From Rhizophagus irregularis (Eukaryota; Glomeromycota; Glomeromycetes; Glomerales; Glomeraceae), in the NCBI RefSeq assembly GCF_026210795.1, contig NC_089441.1, positions 1,364,001-1,428,000 on the forward strand: 64,000 nt of DNA, read 5' to 3'. The notes beneath the pieces were generated by a model. The model had not been told where the DNA came from. It ran no database searches and worked only from the letters and a program-made list of their open reading frames with translations. Both the position numbers and the translations under genes were made by a program. Below are positions 1-12,820 of the stretch, piece by piece. Numbering within the stretch: the first letter of the stretch is position 1; each line of letters begins with the position of its first letter.

Positions 1-21
1 CATTGCTCAAACCACATAAAA

Positions 22-300
22 AAATTTTTTTTTCTGCAAAAGGCTGAAATTTTACGTACAGCCATACATATTTACGCATGTGTTTAAAATAAAAAAAAAC
101 TCGATTAACTTTTTACAATAAAAAAAATTTTTTTTTTTCTGCAAGAGGCTGGAATTTTACGTACAATCATGCATATTTACGCATATGTTTCAAAATAAAA
201 AAACTCAATTAACTTTTCACAATAAAAAAAAAATTTTTCTCTGCAGGCTGAAATTTTACGTACAGCCATACATATTTACTCACGTGCTTCAAATAATAAT
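22..300. repeat. three-copy ~105 bp tandem repeat upstream of the channel gene
   Basis: Three imperfect copies begin near 22, 121 and 229. Each has an A-run/T-run, then CTGCAAGAGGCTGAAATTTT, ACGTACAGCCATACATATTT and a stretch resembling CTCGATTAACTTTTTACAAT. The array ends about 80 bp before the channel start codon, so it covers its promoter region. The same module occurs in reverse orientation at about 26940-27180, far from any intact copy of the gene. Confidence 0.85.
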
Positions 301-382
301 AAGTATATAATCGCAAATGGACGATATATAAAAAAAAATAATTTCTTTGGCAATAATTTATATATTTATAAGCGATTACCAA

Positions 383-3300
383 ATGGATAACATTTCAGTA
401 AAAATTAACGATGATGCTAACAAAATCGAAATCGATGTTGATAAAATTGAAATCGATGTTGATAAAAATGATGTTGATAAAATATTTACCTTCGATGATA
501 TCGATGATATAAATGATGATAAAATATTTACCTTCGATGATGAACGACATAATGGTAAACCTATTACTAGAATAGAAATATCACCAAATGGAAACTATCT
601 TATTACTTATAGTGAAGAAGATCGTTCAATTGTCGGTTGGAATGTTGAAGATAAAGATAAGGTTCAACTTAAATTTGATAAAACTGTTAAAATTGATGAA
701 GATAATCAAGATGAAATCAGAAGTTTATGTGTTTCTGATGATAAGAAACTATGTAGAATTTATAAGAAATCTAATTATTTGGGTAAGTAATATTATGTAA
801 TTATAAACTTATGGTAATTGATATTTATTTTAATATTTTTTTTTTATGTAGACAGTAAATTCGATATCATCGATATGAATAATAAAGATAAAGAAATTGC
901 ATTAAGTTTTGATGGAAAACTTTATGCAATCCTTTATTGTACCTTTAATTTAAAAGGTGAATTTATTTTATATAGATATAGTAAAGAAAAAACTCGTTTT
1001 AAATACCGTAAAATTATTTGGATTTATTCCACACAAACTAAAAATAACAAATGGGAATGTAAGAGATTTTACGAGATACCTAAAAATTATGAATTAATTA
1101 GTATATCAAAATATGATAAAGTTTACCTGTTTTCGTATTCAAATGATTACATTTATGAATGGAATATTAATACTGAAAAAAGTGTAAAAATATTTGATAA
1201 TAATAAGGATAAGAATAAGGTAATAAATATTATAAAATTATTTTCCAACCAATTGATGTTAAATTATAATTAAATATATTAAATATCATTTATTTTTTAG
1301 ATTAAAACGGAAAATATCAGAATATTCAGTAATGAAAAGTTTAATATTTTAAAAGTCAATGATAAAATCATTGTTTATTCAATCGAATTGGGAATTCCTA
1401 TTGCTTCTTTGGATATAAATGATGGTAACCATTTTAATAAATTTTATTTATACGTTAATAATTACTCATATTAAATCACTATTTTTTTTATTTAGATATT
1501 CAACTTTATAATTTTATGAATTATACTGGTTTATTTCTTCCTTCTTTATTCTATTATACACCAGATAAAGAAATAAAATATTGCTGGAATAGTAAATACA
1601 AAAATTGGTTTAATAAACCTTTATTTGATGAACAAACTGACAAACCAACTGGTGAACCAACTGATGAACCAACTGATGAACAAACAAAGTTTGTGTTTGG
1701 AATTCTAAATGAACGTGTTTGGAAATCTAAATTTTACGAAAATATGTCAAAAACTAAAGTTATTGAATGTGAAACTTACAAACACTTAAATGTTCATTTA
1801 TTTGATCCATATATGGATACTGTATCTACATTATTTCAAAAAGACACACGCGATAATAAAAAAAAATTAACTGAATCAATTGAAAATTTAATTAAATGGG
1901 AAATATATGCTGATTTTGGTAAAATTAGACTAGAAGTTTTCAAAAAAATTAATACTGAATGGGAATTAATTAGCACGAGAATTGAAAATCATCCTTATTT
2001 GTCTTATTATAATGGTGATTTAATTGCGAGCTCATTATTTAATAATAATGATATTGTTATATTGACAACATTAGGTATTTTTATTTATACTTTTAGTGAA
2101 AATAACAAATCTATTTCTTTAAACTATTTTTATTTTATGAATGCCGATTATTATAGCACTGTTGAGGAAATGTACAAAAAAATATTTTCAAAATCTACTT
2201 TGCCATTACCAAATTATGATAGTTTCAGATTAAATGGATGGGCTTCAGATGTAATAAATAATAAGTCAAGTCTTTTGAAATATGGAGTTGACTTATTAAC
2301 ATTTGCAATTAAAGAACATAAGTTAGAATTAATTGATGATATTTACAAAAAATGTATGACTTATTTTAAAGAGGATCCAATGAACAATAAGTCATTTTTA
2401 AGCATTATCACTTCTGCAATGCCATTACTAGATGAATATTATCCAGAATATATTCTAAAATATTCATCAGAAACGAATATGATAATAGATTCTTCTTTTT
2501 ATAGTATAGAGCATCAAAATAAAAATTTACATCTTTATTCTTTTTTTCAATCTCCTCAAATAGCTAATTTATCGAAATCTCTTTTATGGACAAAATACTA
2601 TTATAAATTTTATAAACTTGATCGCAAAACTAGAAAAACAAATTTATTTATTTTGTTAATTATATATTATGCTATTCAAGTTTTAATGTTACTTTTAACT
2701 TTACCCCTTTATTTGGCTACATTTTATATTTTATCAAAATACAATTTTATTAATAATATTTACACTCCAGATGCATTTTCTTTTATTTATTTTCGTACTG
2801 TTAAAGAATTTGAATACTACTTTCGAAAATATATAAAAGATATAACAACAACACCAACAATTATTTTTATGATTCCTTATATTAATTTTGTTAATTATTC
2901 AAAAGATTACAATTGGTTCTTAGAATTAATTAGACCTCAACCTAGTCCATTTACTAAAACAATAAATAGAAGTATCTATAAAACGTGGAATGGTGAAGCA
3001 TTAATTAATTTTAAATGGAATGCTTATGGAAAATATTTTTATGCAATGATTTGGATTTTATTTATGGCTTTACTTGGATGCTTTACTGCTGCTGCAACAA
3101 TTCCTAAGCAATATATTAATGAAGAAGTTAGACAACAACTTTTTATTGTTTCAATTATATTTGGATTTATTCATCTGATTTTAGAAATTCGTCAATTTTT
3201 TTACAATATTACTAAATGGTTCTACAATTTTTGGAATATTTTTGGTAAATATAAATGTTTAATTTAATCATTTACAATATTTTAAGAAAATGAAAATTAA

Positions 3301-4592
3301 TTATATAATATTTTAATATTTTAGATATAATTGCTTATGTACTTTCAATTTACACTTCTATTTATTGGCTTCAAACAAATGATAAGAACAATAATTATCT
3401 AATTCAATTACTTTCTTTTTCATGCTTATTTTTGGATATAAAGTTTTTGTTATTTTTTAGAGCATTTGAATATTTTGGTGTATATTTTGCAATTATTATT
3501 AGTGTTGGAAAAAAGATTTTTTCTTTTTTATTAGTCTTATTCATTATTATAATAAGTTTTGCACATGCATTTTATATTTTATTATCACCAAGATCTGGAT
3601 ATTCACTTGAACAATATAATATAAATAGTGATGATCCAAATAATCCTTGGAAATTAGCTCCTAGTTATAATCAAATAATTGATAATGATGGAAATATAAA
3701 CTCCAATCCATCTATGATTCAAACACCTGATAAAAATACAAATATGTTTATAGATATTAGAACTTCTCTTTTTGCTATGTATTTATTTTTAGCAGGTATG
3801 TTCAAAATTTTCATAATTATATAAAATTTGCAAAATATTTTTCTAATATTTTTAAGCAATTTTTCTTTCTTTCCTATCCAATAGGTGATTCAAGTGCATT
3901 ATCCAATTGGGAATATACAGACAATCCATCAATTGCAATATTGATTATTTTGTTTTCTCTCTTAGTTGTTATATATCTTATGAACTTATTAATTGGATTA
4001 CTCAATATGGAAATTGGAGAAGATAATAATAGAGTCTCATATTTGATACAGAAGGCAGAAGTAAATACTATTAATATTAATCATACTATTTTCTATAATA
4101 TACTAATATTTCTCAATTTTATTTTTTAAAGATTTTGGCTGAGATTGAGTTATTTTACCTATTACCACATCAGAGACGTTGGCAAACATGGTTTCCTGAA
4201 GTAATGTATGTAATTTTGCTTTTTTTTTAAAAAAAAAAAATAATGTCATGACTTTATTAATTATTCAAATTTATTTTTCAAGACATTATTATGCTGATGT
4301 TGATAAGACTCGAATAGAAATTGAAAGATTGATTAAAGAGGATAAATGGGATACTAAGGAATTTGAGATGCATGAAAGATTATTAGAAAAACTTCAAATT
4401 AAATGTAATACTATTGACAATAAGGTGATGGAGAAATTATCAGCATTAGAAAAATTAGAAAAATCTTATCATGAGAAATTAGAGAAATTAGATAAGTTGG
4501 AAACATTAGAAAAATCTTATTGTGAGAAATTAGATAAGTTAGAAAAATTAGATAAGATTGAGAAATTATTGGAAGAAATGCATGCTAAATAA
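383..4592 (+). CDS. WD40-like/TRP-like ion transport protein, eight exons
   Basis: Exons: 383-782, 852-1219, 1301-1424, 1496-3244, 3325-3795, 3885-4060, 4132-4205, 4283-4592. Every junction is GT..AG and keeps phase, giving about 1223 residues. ATG 383 is the first in-frame ATG; the frame opens upstream only at a TTG. The N-terminus (about 1-300) has acidic repeats (KIEIDVDK twice, KIFTFDD twice) and WD40-like strands (ITRIEISPNGNYLITYS). A short TDEPTDEQT-type repeat follows. Hydrophobic segments start near residue 680 and continue to about 1078. A pore-like stretch (SLFAMYLFLAGDSSALSNW, about 1025-1045) precedes a last helix (YLMNLLIGLLNMEIGEDNN), an order typical of TRP/voltage-gated-like ion transport domains. 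The C-terminus (about 1150-1220) is a Leu/Lys/Glu coiled coil, probably for tetramerisation. The likely role is a membrane cation channel. Ion selectivity cannot be read from the sequence. Confidence 0.85.
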
Positions 4593-4959
4593 TTTTTTAT
4601 ATTATTTTCGTTAGTTTTATAATATGATCACTGGAATTATGAATAATGTATTATTAAATCGACCAGTTTGTAATCAATTATAAGAAAATTACTAATATAG
4701 ATTGAATAAATTTATTTAAATTTCCTGAATTATTAATTTGATTTTATTTATTTTTTTTTTAAAAAAAAAGATTGATAATATTGAAAATTTTTTATTAAAT
4801 AAATGCAGTATTATTGATATAATTAATCTTACTAACATGATATGAAAATAAGTAAAAAAAATGATATGGAAAGTAAATCACGGCAGAGTAAGGGGAGTAA
4901 GGGGAGTAACGTAAATTGACCTAAAATAGTAATTTTACGTTACTTACTTAGCCAATTTC

Positions 4960-5445
4960 CGTTACTCACTTACTACCTGACGTATATTCATTCATTAATA
5001 TTCCAAATGAATATATATCAGTTGCTTTTGTATACTGATATTCACGCAGAACTTCCGGAGCCATATAAAGTAATACATCATAAACTTCTTGTTGGTCGCT
5101 GATTGACACAATCCAAAATCGCTTATATATGGAATATTATCATATAGTATATTGCCTGCTGAATGAAGGTCTCTATGAATTTTTCCAGATTGTTAAATAT
5201 GACCTCTTGGAATTTTCAATTTTTAGAAAATAATTTATATGTTTTTCAGATTGATTTATATAATCCCATCTTTAAAACCATCTAGCGTTACAAGGTTGAC
5301 ACCATTCCTTTCCTGCGCCAGACTCATTAAATTCAACACACATCCCATACATATACTACTTCTCTTTTTTTAAATCTTCTATGTAGGCTGTTTTTTCATC
5401 AACATCATCTGATTTGGCTAAAGAATTGGTAACATGAACCTTTCA
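4960..5445 (-). pseudogene. TKL-like protein kinase pseudogene
   Basis: Reading the minus strand from 5445 down gives an acidic leader (DDVDEKTAYIEDLKKEK), a stop, then a ribbon remnant (GKEWCQPCNAR). The N-lobe is absent. Next comes a catalytic segment, GKIHRDLHSAGNILYDN followed by ISDFGLCQ, then a frame change and MAPEVLREYQYTKATDIYSF. HRD, DFG and APE are all recognisable, so the ancestor was an active-type kinase of the same family as the genes at 46, 54 and 59 kb. The missing glycine-loop/VAIK region, the stop and the frame change make it a pseudogene. Confidence 0.75.
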
Positions 5446-6483
5446 TTAAATAATTAATAATATATAATTAATATTAAAATTTTATATCATCCATTGTATT
5501 TCCACTTTTCAGGCCTTTGAGGTAATTCCCTTTAGGCTGGTGTGGCGTAATGAGACAATCATGAGACAATTGAGACATACTCAAGATCACGTCATATTGT
5601 CATAACAGATAAGGAGAAATATTTCTTTTTTTAAGAATGCATCAACATTGTGCGACAAAGGAAATACGCCAACTTAGTACTTTTTCTTTTTTTTTTGTTA
5701 AATTCATTGTCTTTTATTTAAAATGGTTTTCGCTCTTGCATATGATGCTAAGTACTAATAAAGATTCCATCTCACAAGCCTAGAGTAGTCCTCTTAAATA
5801 CTGCAAACAGTTTATTAATAACATGTCAAAAGCTCAAAGAAGATTAAGCAAGATATTAACGATACTTATTAAAATTTTTAAGGAAATATTCTGATGAGTT
5901 TGCTGAAATAGAACTTAAAGATGAAAGAGGAATTAAATTATGCAAAATTATTGATAAAGGTATTTTATATATTAAATCATGTGTTGATTGGAATCATTTA
6001 AAGAAAATAAATTAGATTATGGATGTACTATGACTTTTAATGAAATTAAGAAGCAGATAAAAGAGCATTCATAATGAAAAATTGTGAATTGAAAGAAATT
6101 AGTGTAGAAGGATGTGAAAAAGGGTGGTCGAATTTAAGTTAACAGAAACAAACCTTCTTTGGCTTATATCAAAACACGATGGAAAATCGAATAAGCTAAG
6201 CCATTTTTCTAGAATGATACTATTATGAATGTAACTTAGTAAAATATATCGATTATATGTGCCATATTGTATAAGTTGCACAAAATTATATATTTGATTG
6301 AAAATAATATATGTATATACATTAATAATCAGTATGAATCAATTTGATTCAAAATTACGCATTGGACAATATATTAGAAATTTACAATTGAAACCGTACA
6401 CATTATATATATTTACATCAAAAATTATTGTACTTGAAGATACAATGTCATGATAGTCCGTTGCCCGATTTGAAGAAAGAAAA
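5446..6483. other. gene-poor stretch with a possible decayed ORF
   Basis: No intact gene is seen. On the plus strand 5834-6060 holds short open pieces with protein-like composition (for example EFAEIELKDERGIKLCKI near 5900), broken by stops. I do not recognise the family. The last 80 bp before 6484 is the upstream region of the BTB gene. Confidence 0.35.
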
Positions 6484-7962
6484 ATGTCATATAACTTTGA
6501 ATCAGGATTATCCGAAGCACTTGAACAATTGTTTAAAATAGAAACGGATTATAATGTTATCATTCACATTGGAAAAGAACCTAATTTTAAGGAATTTCAT
6601 GCTCATTCTAATATTTTACGCTGTAGGTCCGAATATTTTAATAAAATATTATCTTCTGAATGTATTGAAGGAGGGAAATACATAATTAAGGAACCAAATA
6701 TCTCTCCTCAAGAATTTGACATTATTCTAAGGTGAATAAAGTAACTACGTTACAAAATTTTTTACAACCTTTTTTTTATATAAGTTGACTTACTATCCTC
6801 GTATTTTAGGTATATTTATACTGACAAAGTTGATATGGTCAATATAACTGGAACCAAGATTTTAAAGTTTATGATTATTTCTGATGGATTAATGTTGAAT
6901 AAATTAACCAAATTTACTGAATATTTTATTGTTGAAAATTACCAACAATTCTTGCGAAATGATCCAGTCGGAATTCTTCAATCTCTTTATTATTGTAAAG
7001 CATTTGTTGATTTACAAGAGTTTTGTTTGAATAAAATTTGTTTTAAACCAGAAATTTTATTCAATTCTGATAAATTCAATCAATTACCTGCTCCTTTATT
7101 GGAAATTATTTTAAAACGTGATGATTTGAATTTAAATGAGATAGAAATTTGGGAATATTTAATTAAATGGGGATTAGCACAAGAAGAAATACTTAATCAA
7201 GACGTCTCTAAATGGAACAAGGATGATTTTAATATTTTTAGAAGTATTCTTTACAAGTTTATTCCTTTGATTAGATTTTATGAAATATCTAGTGAAGATT
7301 ACTTTAATAAAGTTAAACCTTATGAAAAAGTTTTATCTAAAGAATTAAGAAATGATATTATAAAATTTTATATGATTCCTGGATTCAAACCAACATACAC
7401 ACCAAGAAATTCGAACTACTTGAAATGTAACATTGATTCTATTATAATTAATCAAAATCACATTGTACTTTTTATAAATTGGATTGATAGAAATAAGGAA
7501 AAATATGTTAATAATATTCCTTATGAATTTAAACTTTTATATAGAGCTAGCAGAGATGGAAATACAGCTGCAGCATTTCATGATAAATGTGATAATAAGG
7601 GAGCTACCATAGTTATAGTAAAAATTAAAAATTCAGAACAAATAGTTGGAGGATATAATCCACTTAGTTGGGATTCTAGTGGCATTGATAAATCTACAAA
7701 AGATAGCTTTATTTTTTCAATTGCAGATAAAAATAACCTTCAAAGTGCAAATGTATCTTATAGTAAAGGTAATATTTATTCTATACGAAATTTTTCATAT
7801 TGTGGTCCACTTTTTGGTTGTAATGATTTAATTATAAATTATAATATTAGTTCTAATATTTGGTACCATAGTTCACAGAGATTTTCTTCTTATTTTACAA
7901 TTAATTTACCAAAAAGTATGAATGTAGATGATTATGAAGTATTTCAAGTTATCAAAAAATAA
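6484..7962 (+). CDS. BTB-BACK-TLDc domain protein
   Basis: Two exons, 6484-6731 and 6810-7962, with a 78 bp intron (GTGAAT..TTTTAG) in phase 2, give 466 residues. The BTB/POZ fold is about 10-95 (NVIIHIGKEPNFKEFHAHSN, then RSEYFNKIL). A BACK-like helical region is about 120-225, and a TLDc domain about 291-466, with the core LLYRASRDGNTAAAFH, GATIVIVK and EQIVGGYNPLSW. BTB proteins of this kind commonly act as Cullin-3 substrate adaptors; the TLDc domain is linked to oxidation resistance and V-ATPase binding in other eukaryotes. Its own target is unknown. The same intron position occurs in the copies at 21907-23392, 28430-30078 and 39329-40773, so all four descend from one ancestor. No break is seen. 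Confidence 0.92.
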
Positions 7963-9544
7963 TACATAAATATATGATGATAAATAAAATTGAAATTATG
8001 CGGGCACTGAAAAAAATTATTTTTTTACTGATTGTTAAATTCACCATTACAAATTTAAACTCCAAAAAATTTTATCAATTTCTTTTATCCATCAAATCCA
8101 TTATGTTTATTAAAAAATAATGTTCAGGATTCAAATTTAATAATATATTGTAAATCTATGATTAAAATAATTTAATGGCAATAGCTAACCGACATTAACA
8201 TTAATAGTCTACTAAAGACTATGTATAGCATAATATTTTGATAAATCATTTTTCTTTAATTTACCAATTATAAAAGTAAATAGCGTCTATATTTTACTTT
8301 AATTCAACCAATCCCAATAATTCACTGATACATGAAACTATTAAAGAACTTGATGGTTGATTTTATTATCAAATTATATTACCATCATCCAAAAATATGC
8401 TCAATTTTATCATAATTTAATACTGCAATTTATCAATCATTTGAAATTTAACTATGTCATAATTTGAAAGTTGCATATTAAAACTAAGTTCATTATTTGG
8501 TTATATTATACTTCTTTAAAGTGTATATTTTGAAAACAAATCTTCCTAAAGATATGTAATAATTTGTTCGTAATAGTATGAAATATTTCATTTGCTGACA
8601 TATAGAATTAATCCTTGGTTTCTCCAATAAAATTTCATATTATTAGCTCTTTATATGGTAAACTCTTGACAACTAAAGTTCATACTAAATTATTACACGA
8701 ATTAATATAATTCTCAGTAATAATTTTATAATTAAAAAAGTATACTTAAACAATCCTTAGTAATTTCATAACTAAAATCGTCAATTAGACAATACTCTTC
8801 AAAAAATATTGTAATATAATAATATTAGCAATAGCTAATTTTAAACTCTAATTTACTAATTTTAAATGAAACATTGAAATACGTAATAATTTTTAATCAA
8901 TGGTTATACAATTACTCAAGGTTATATTGAGTACACCATCAGAATATTTAAATTTTCAATAAAATTTATATGAAGTTTCCTCGAACAGAACTATTACATA
9001 TGTAAGGTTAAAAGTTATCTAATAGAGGAAACGTATCATTAAATTTGAAAACTTTCAAAAGTTTGGAACTTTAGACAAGTCTCCATTTAAAAACATTTTT
9101 CTAGACTTGACACCTAAAGATTGTTATTTTGGAAAGAAAATTTATTCGGAATAGTAATTCTCCAGAATTTGGACATTAAATTAGTGAGACACTTTAAAGA
9201 GAATCTATTTCCAAAATTTGTAAATAATCAATTTATTTTATTCAGTTTAATCTTGATAACCAATTTTTGTAAACATAGTTCACTGAAAAGTAATCTAATT
9301 CATAATGATATTTCAATAAATAACTTTTTATTATAAATATTTAAAGAAATAAAAATCAAAACCAATATTTATAACTAATGATAAATAATAACCTAATAAT
9401 TCCTAGTTTCATCATTTTATTTTAAGTACGATGACTTAAGATAATTGTTAGGCATTATAAAACTAATATAAATCATTATAAAAACAATATATGTCCAAAG
9501 GCCTACTTATATAAGATGCGTTGTATATGGGAGAGTACCAGCAG
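7963..9544. other. AT-rich intergenic stretch, no gene seen
   Basis: No supported gene. A 71-codon TTG-started frame at 9121-9336 ends in LIHNDISINNFLL, which faintly recalls a kinase catalytic loop but has no other motif around it. I leave it unannotated. Confidence 0.5.
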
Positions 9545-10490
9545 TAGATGACTTTTAATTAATATCATCTGCTTCTTTAACTTGTCCATAAATTACAGGA
9601 TCCTCTTTATCAATATCACGATATAATTTCCATAATAAACCCTGTAATTCATCTGCATTGGGTTGTTTTAAAGGTCCTGCATCCCAACATTGATTCATTG
9701 TTAAAAATTAATTGAGGAATTTTATAATTAGATTTTGGCCTCAACCCATTACAAATTTTCACTTTTTTGAGTATATTTTTTCTTCTTAAAAATTCCGGAG
9801 CTGCATAAGGTAATACTCCATATATTGTTTTATTACTATTTTGAGAGGATTTGACGTTTGCCGGGTAACATAATCCTAAATTTGTAATAAAGGCACTATC
9901 ATTAAAATCGCTCCTTAATGAAAATCATCATTAATTAATCTTTTAATATGAATAACTTTAAGACCAAATGCAATAGAATATAAACATTATAACTTTTGCT
10001 TCCAATTCAATGAAATAAAGTTGTTACTTAAATATTGTCTTAAACTACCATTTTTTAATTCCATCACCATTATAAAATCATTTGTTATTGGATCTTTAGT
10101 AATACCAAAACAACGAACTACACAATTAGAAATACGTAATAAAATATGTGATTCAACCTTAAAAAAAAATTATAGTTAGTTTAAACATTTATAAAGGTTA
10201 ATGAAGATTTATAAGAAAATATCTTACTTCTTTAAAAAATTCTGTTGTAATTCCTCATGAGTTATGCAAACATTTAAAGCAACTTTTGTTCCACTTTTTC
10301 TTTTCCATTGATTATTATAATCCATTTCAACATAGGACAATCTTCAAATCCTCCTTTTGCTAAATATTCAACATCATCAAATTTATCATATTTAATCCAC
10401 TCTATGATATTGTTTGAATTTTAGCTTTTAATTGTGCTTTTTGAATGAATTCGTCAACATCATTATAGGAAGCATTAGAAATGTTTCTTA
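9545..10490 (-). pseudogene. protein kinase pseudogene with internal deletions
   Basis: On the minus strand, kinase pieces appear in the right order with stops and frame changes between them: VDEFIQKAQLKAK and FDDVEYLAKGGFEDCP (glycine loop), HILLRISNCVVRCFGITKDP then FIMVMELKNGSLRQYLSNN (hinge), IYGVLPYAAPEFLRR (APE), ICNGLRPK, and NQCWDAGPLKQPNADELQGL (C-lobe end). The HRD/DFG segment and the helix after APE are missing or unreadable. Kinase ancestry is clear and so is loss of function. Confidence 0.8.
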
Positions 10491-10565
10491 AAAATAAAAA
10501 AAATTATTAAAAGTTTTGAAGTGAAGTAAACACTTCAAAACTTACCATTTCGTTAGAAGATTTTG

Positions 10566-10643
10566 GGAAGGGAAGGGAAAGGTGAAAGGTAAAGGTGAAA
10601 GGGGAGGGAAAGGAAAAAGTGAAGAGAAAAAGGGAAGAGAGAA
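10566..10643. repeat. GA-rich low-complexity tract
   Basis: Irregular GGGAAGGGAAAGG/GGTGAAAGG repeats on the plus strand, ending at the target duplication of the adjoining transposon. Confidence 0.8.
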
Positions 10644-10651
10644 GGTGAGAG

Positions 10652-10885
10652 AGGACCCAGAAATATATATAAAAGGGTCAGGTTTTAGTTTGCGTATTTT
10701 GAACTAAAAAAATCACGAAAATCTTTCCTTTTTTAGATAATTTCTGATAATGCCGGTCAGAATTTTATTTCCTATTATAGTATCTGACTGACATTATCAT
10801 AATTCCGGCCCTGAAAAAATGCGTACAGCTCATAGTAAAAAATTTTATTCATCACCTGACCCCTATATATATATTTCTGGGTCCT
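10652..10885. mobile_element. 234 bp hAT-like MITE with 8-bp target duplication
   Basis: The terminal inverted repeats are about 31 bp, both beginning AGGACCCAGAAATATATATA and ending near GGGTCAGG. Identical 8-bp direct repeats GGTGAGAG flank the element (10644-10651 and 10886-10893). An 8-bp target duplication is the hallmark of the hAT superfamily. There is no ORF, so it is non-autonomous. The identical duplication and near-identical ends suggest a fairly recent insertion. Confidence 0.85.
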
Positions 10886-11105
10886 GGTGAGAGCTTGTCC
10901 AATTTTTGAAATTTTGTTGAAAATATTTGGGTTACACGGCAAATGATTCATCAGTAATTATTTAGGATTATCGCCTGGGACCTCGATCACGTGACAAGAT
11001 TTAATATTTTTGATTGGCCAGATTGGCCACATGATCGCGTCATGTTTTCTCAGTTTTTTCGGTCTCAAGGTATTTTTCTTTTCTTTTATTTTTATTTCTA
11101 ACTTA

Positions 11106-11412
11106 GGCCACGCAAATTCAATTTTTCGGTTCACGTAACATTGAAATTTAAAATTGACCCGGGGACCCGGAGTTTATTGTTTATTAATAAAAAAAGTTTA
11201 TATATAAAATCGTGACATCTGATTGGTTGACTTTTAAAGGGAAAGATTTTATTTTCGCTCCAGAAGTTCTCAGCCACGTGATAAACTTACCCGCCAATAA
11301 AATTATGTATTGATCACGTGATAAACTTTTTATATATAAACTTTTTTTTATTGAAATTTGAAAAAGTGACCCGGCCGGGTGAAGTGAACTGAAAAATCGA
11401 ATTTGTGTGGCC
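11106..11412. mobile_element. 307 bp PIF/Harbinger-like MITE
   Basis: The ends are inverted repeats starting GGCCACGCAAATTCAATTTT on the left and GGCCACACAAATTCGATTTT on the right (reverse complement). Inner inverted blocks of GTTTATATATAAA type follow. TTA flanks both ends (11103-11105 and 11413-11415); a 3-bp TWA duplication fits PIF/Harbinger. There is no coding capacity. Confidence 0.7.
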
Positions 11413-11439
11413 TTACATTCTGCTTACACTTTGTTTCTT

Positions 11440-12130
11440 ACTACTCTATTATTTTTAGGTCCTTTAGTCCTTCCGGTTCTGCAATTAAGGTTCAGTTGCT
11501 TTTCACTTTACGTTTCATTTCTTTATTGTTTTATTTTTTTATTTCATATTTCAGTTTTCAATAATTTTATTTCATTTTTTTTTTAGATATTTTAGTTCTT
11601 TCGGTTCTACAATTAATAAAAATATGTTTTTTGTTTTTTATTTATTTTTTTTTATTTCGTTTCTATCTTATATTTTGTTCTTTACTAACTTCAACTTTAT
11701 GGTTTTATTTTACTTGGTTTCTTATCAGATCATTTTTTATTTTTTGTATTACTTCTCATTATTCCATCCTTTCGTCATTATTTTCTATTACAACTTTTCA
11801 TTTTCTATTATCTCTTTTTCTCTCCTGTTTACTTCCCATCATTTCCTTTTGCCTCTCATCACTCCTTTTCATCTTCCATCAACTCCTCTTCATCTTCCCA
11901 TTGCTCCTTTTCGTCTTCCATCACTTCTTTTCATCTCCCATCACTAATTTTCGTCTCCCATCAGTCTCTCATCACTCATTATTGTCTCCCATCACTTCTT
12001 TTCATCTTTCATCACTCCTTTTTACCTCCCATCACTCCTTTTCATCTCTCATCATGTCCTATTTCTCCTTTTTGGTTCCTATCGCTTCTCATTACTCTTT
12101 TTCATCTTCTATTACTATCCATTAATACTC
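11440..12130. repeat. pyrimidine-rich region with a TCATCTCCCATCACTCCTTT minisatellite
   Basis: The plus strand is nearly all T and C. From about 11830 to 12100 an irregular ~20 bp unit (CATCACTCC/CATCTCCCATCACTTC) repeats more than ten times. Long frames here translate to low-complexity Phe/Ser/Leu and are composition artefacts. Two TTTTTAG-like acceptor motifs (about 11458 and 11587), each soon followed by a TCCGGTTCTGCAATTAA-like stretch, suggest a small duplication. Confidence 0.7.
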
Positions 12131-12532
12131 CATTGTTGTTTCATTTTTTTTATTAGCATCTTTCTCTTGATCATTGTAATTTACTTATCTTTATTATTTA
12201 TTGTTATTGTTTTTTTATTTGTATTGCTTCATTAAAAATAAATACAGTGATTTTTTTCTTTAAAATCGTAAATGTGGTGACTTAAATTTTAATATTTGCA
12301 AATAAAAATAAAATTTCATTAAATAAGATTATTTTGTTTGCAAAAAAATTGTTTAAAGAATATCTTTGCAATAATATTTTAAGTTTAACACTTTAATCGA
12401 TCAAAAGTAAAAAAAATCAGCCATCAGCCGATTTACTATATATTGTATAGCAGTAATTTTATTTATATAAAAGATAAAATATAATAAAAGTGTAATTTGG
12501 GTAAAATTTTATTATATTAAATATATTACTAA

Positions 12533-12810
12533 GGCCGTTCCAAATTAATAATTAGTTTAACGTCCTTTCCGGCCAAAAATTTTGAGGGGGGGGGAGGGGA
12601 TAAAAAAACAAACATGAAAATTAAACATATTAAAAATTTCGGAAATTTTTGGTAAAATTGGAAATTCTCGGTACTATTAAATTTTAGTAAAGGAGGGGGT
12701 GTTTTAAGCATATTTAAACATATCAAACATATATGTTTAAATCACCCTTGAATTTTTCAAAAATAGAGGGGGGGGGAGGACGTTAAACTAAATATTAAAT
12801 TGGAATGGCC
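12533..12810. mobile_element. 278 bp PIF/Harbinger-like MITE beside the bromodomain gene
   Basis: Inverted ends start GGCCGTTCCAAATTAATAAT and GGCCATTCCAATTTAATATT (reverse complement) and continue through GTTTAACGTCC. TAA flanks both sides (12530-12532 and 12811-12813). Long G-runs lie just inside each end. The right end is about 10 bp from the stop codon of the bromodomain gene, so it probably lies in its 3' untranslated region. Confidence 0.75.
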
Positions 12811-12820
12811 TAAATATAAT

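Noticed and set aside
6732-6834. Separate BTB-only and TLDc-only genes
   Set aside because: A phase-2 GT..AG intron joins the frames, and the same intron occurs in three other copies.
9121-9336. Possible kinase catalytic loop (HNDISINN)
   Set aside because: Single short match with no glycine loop, DFG or APE nearby; start is a TTG.
11624-12125. Long open frames with membrane-protein appearance
   Set aside because: They arise from T/C low-complexity DNA; two overlapping frames look equally hydrophobic and no domain is visible.
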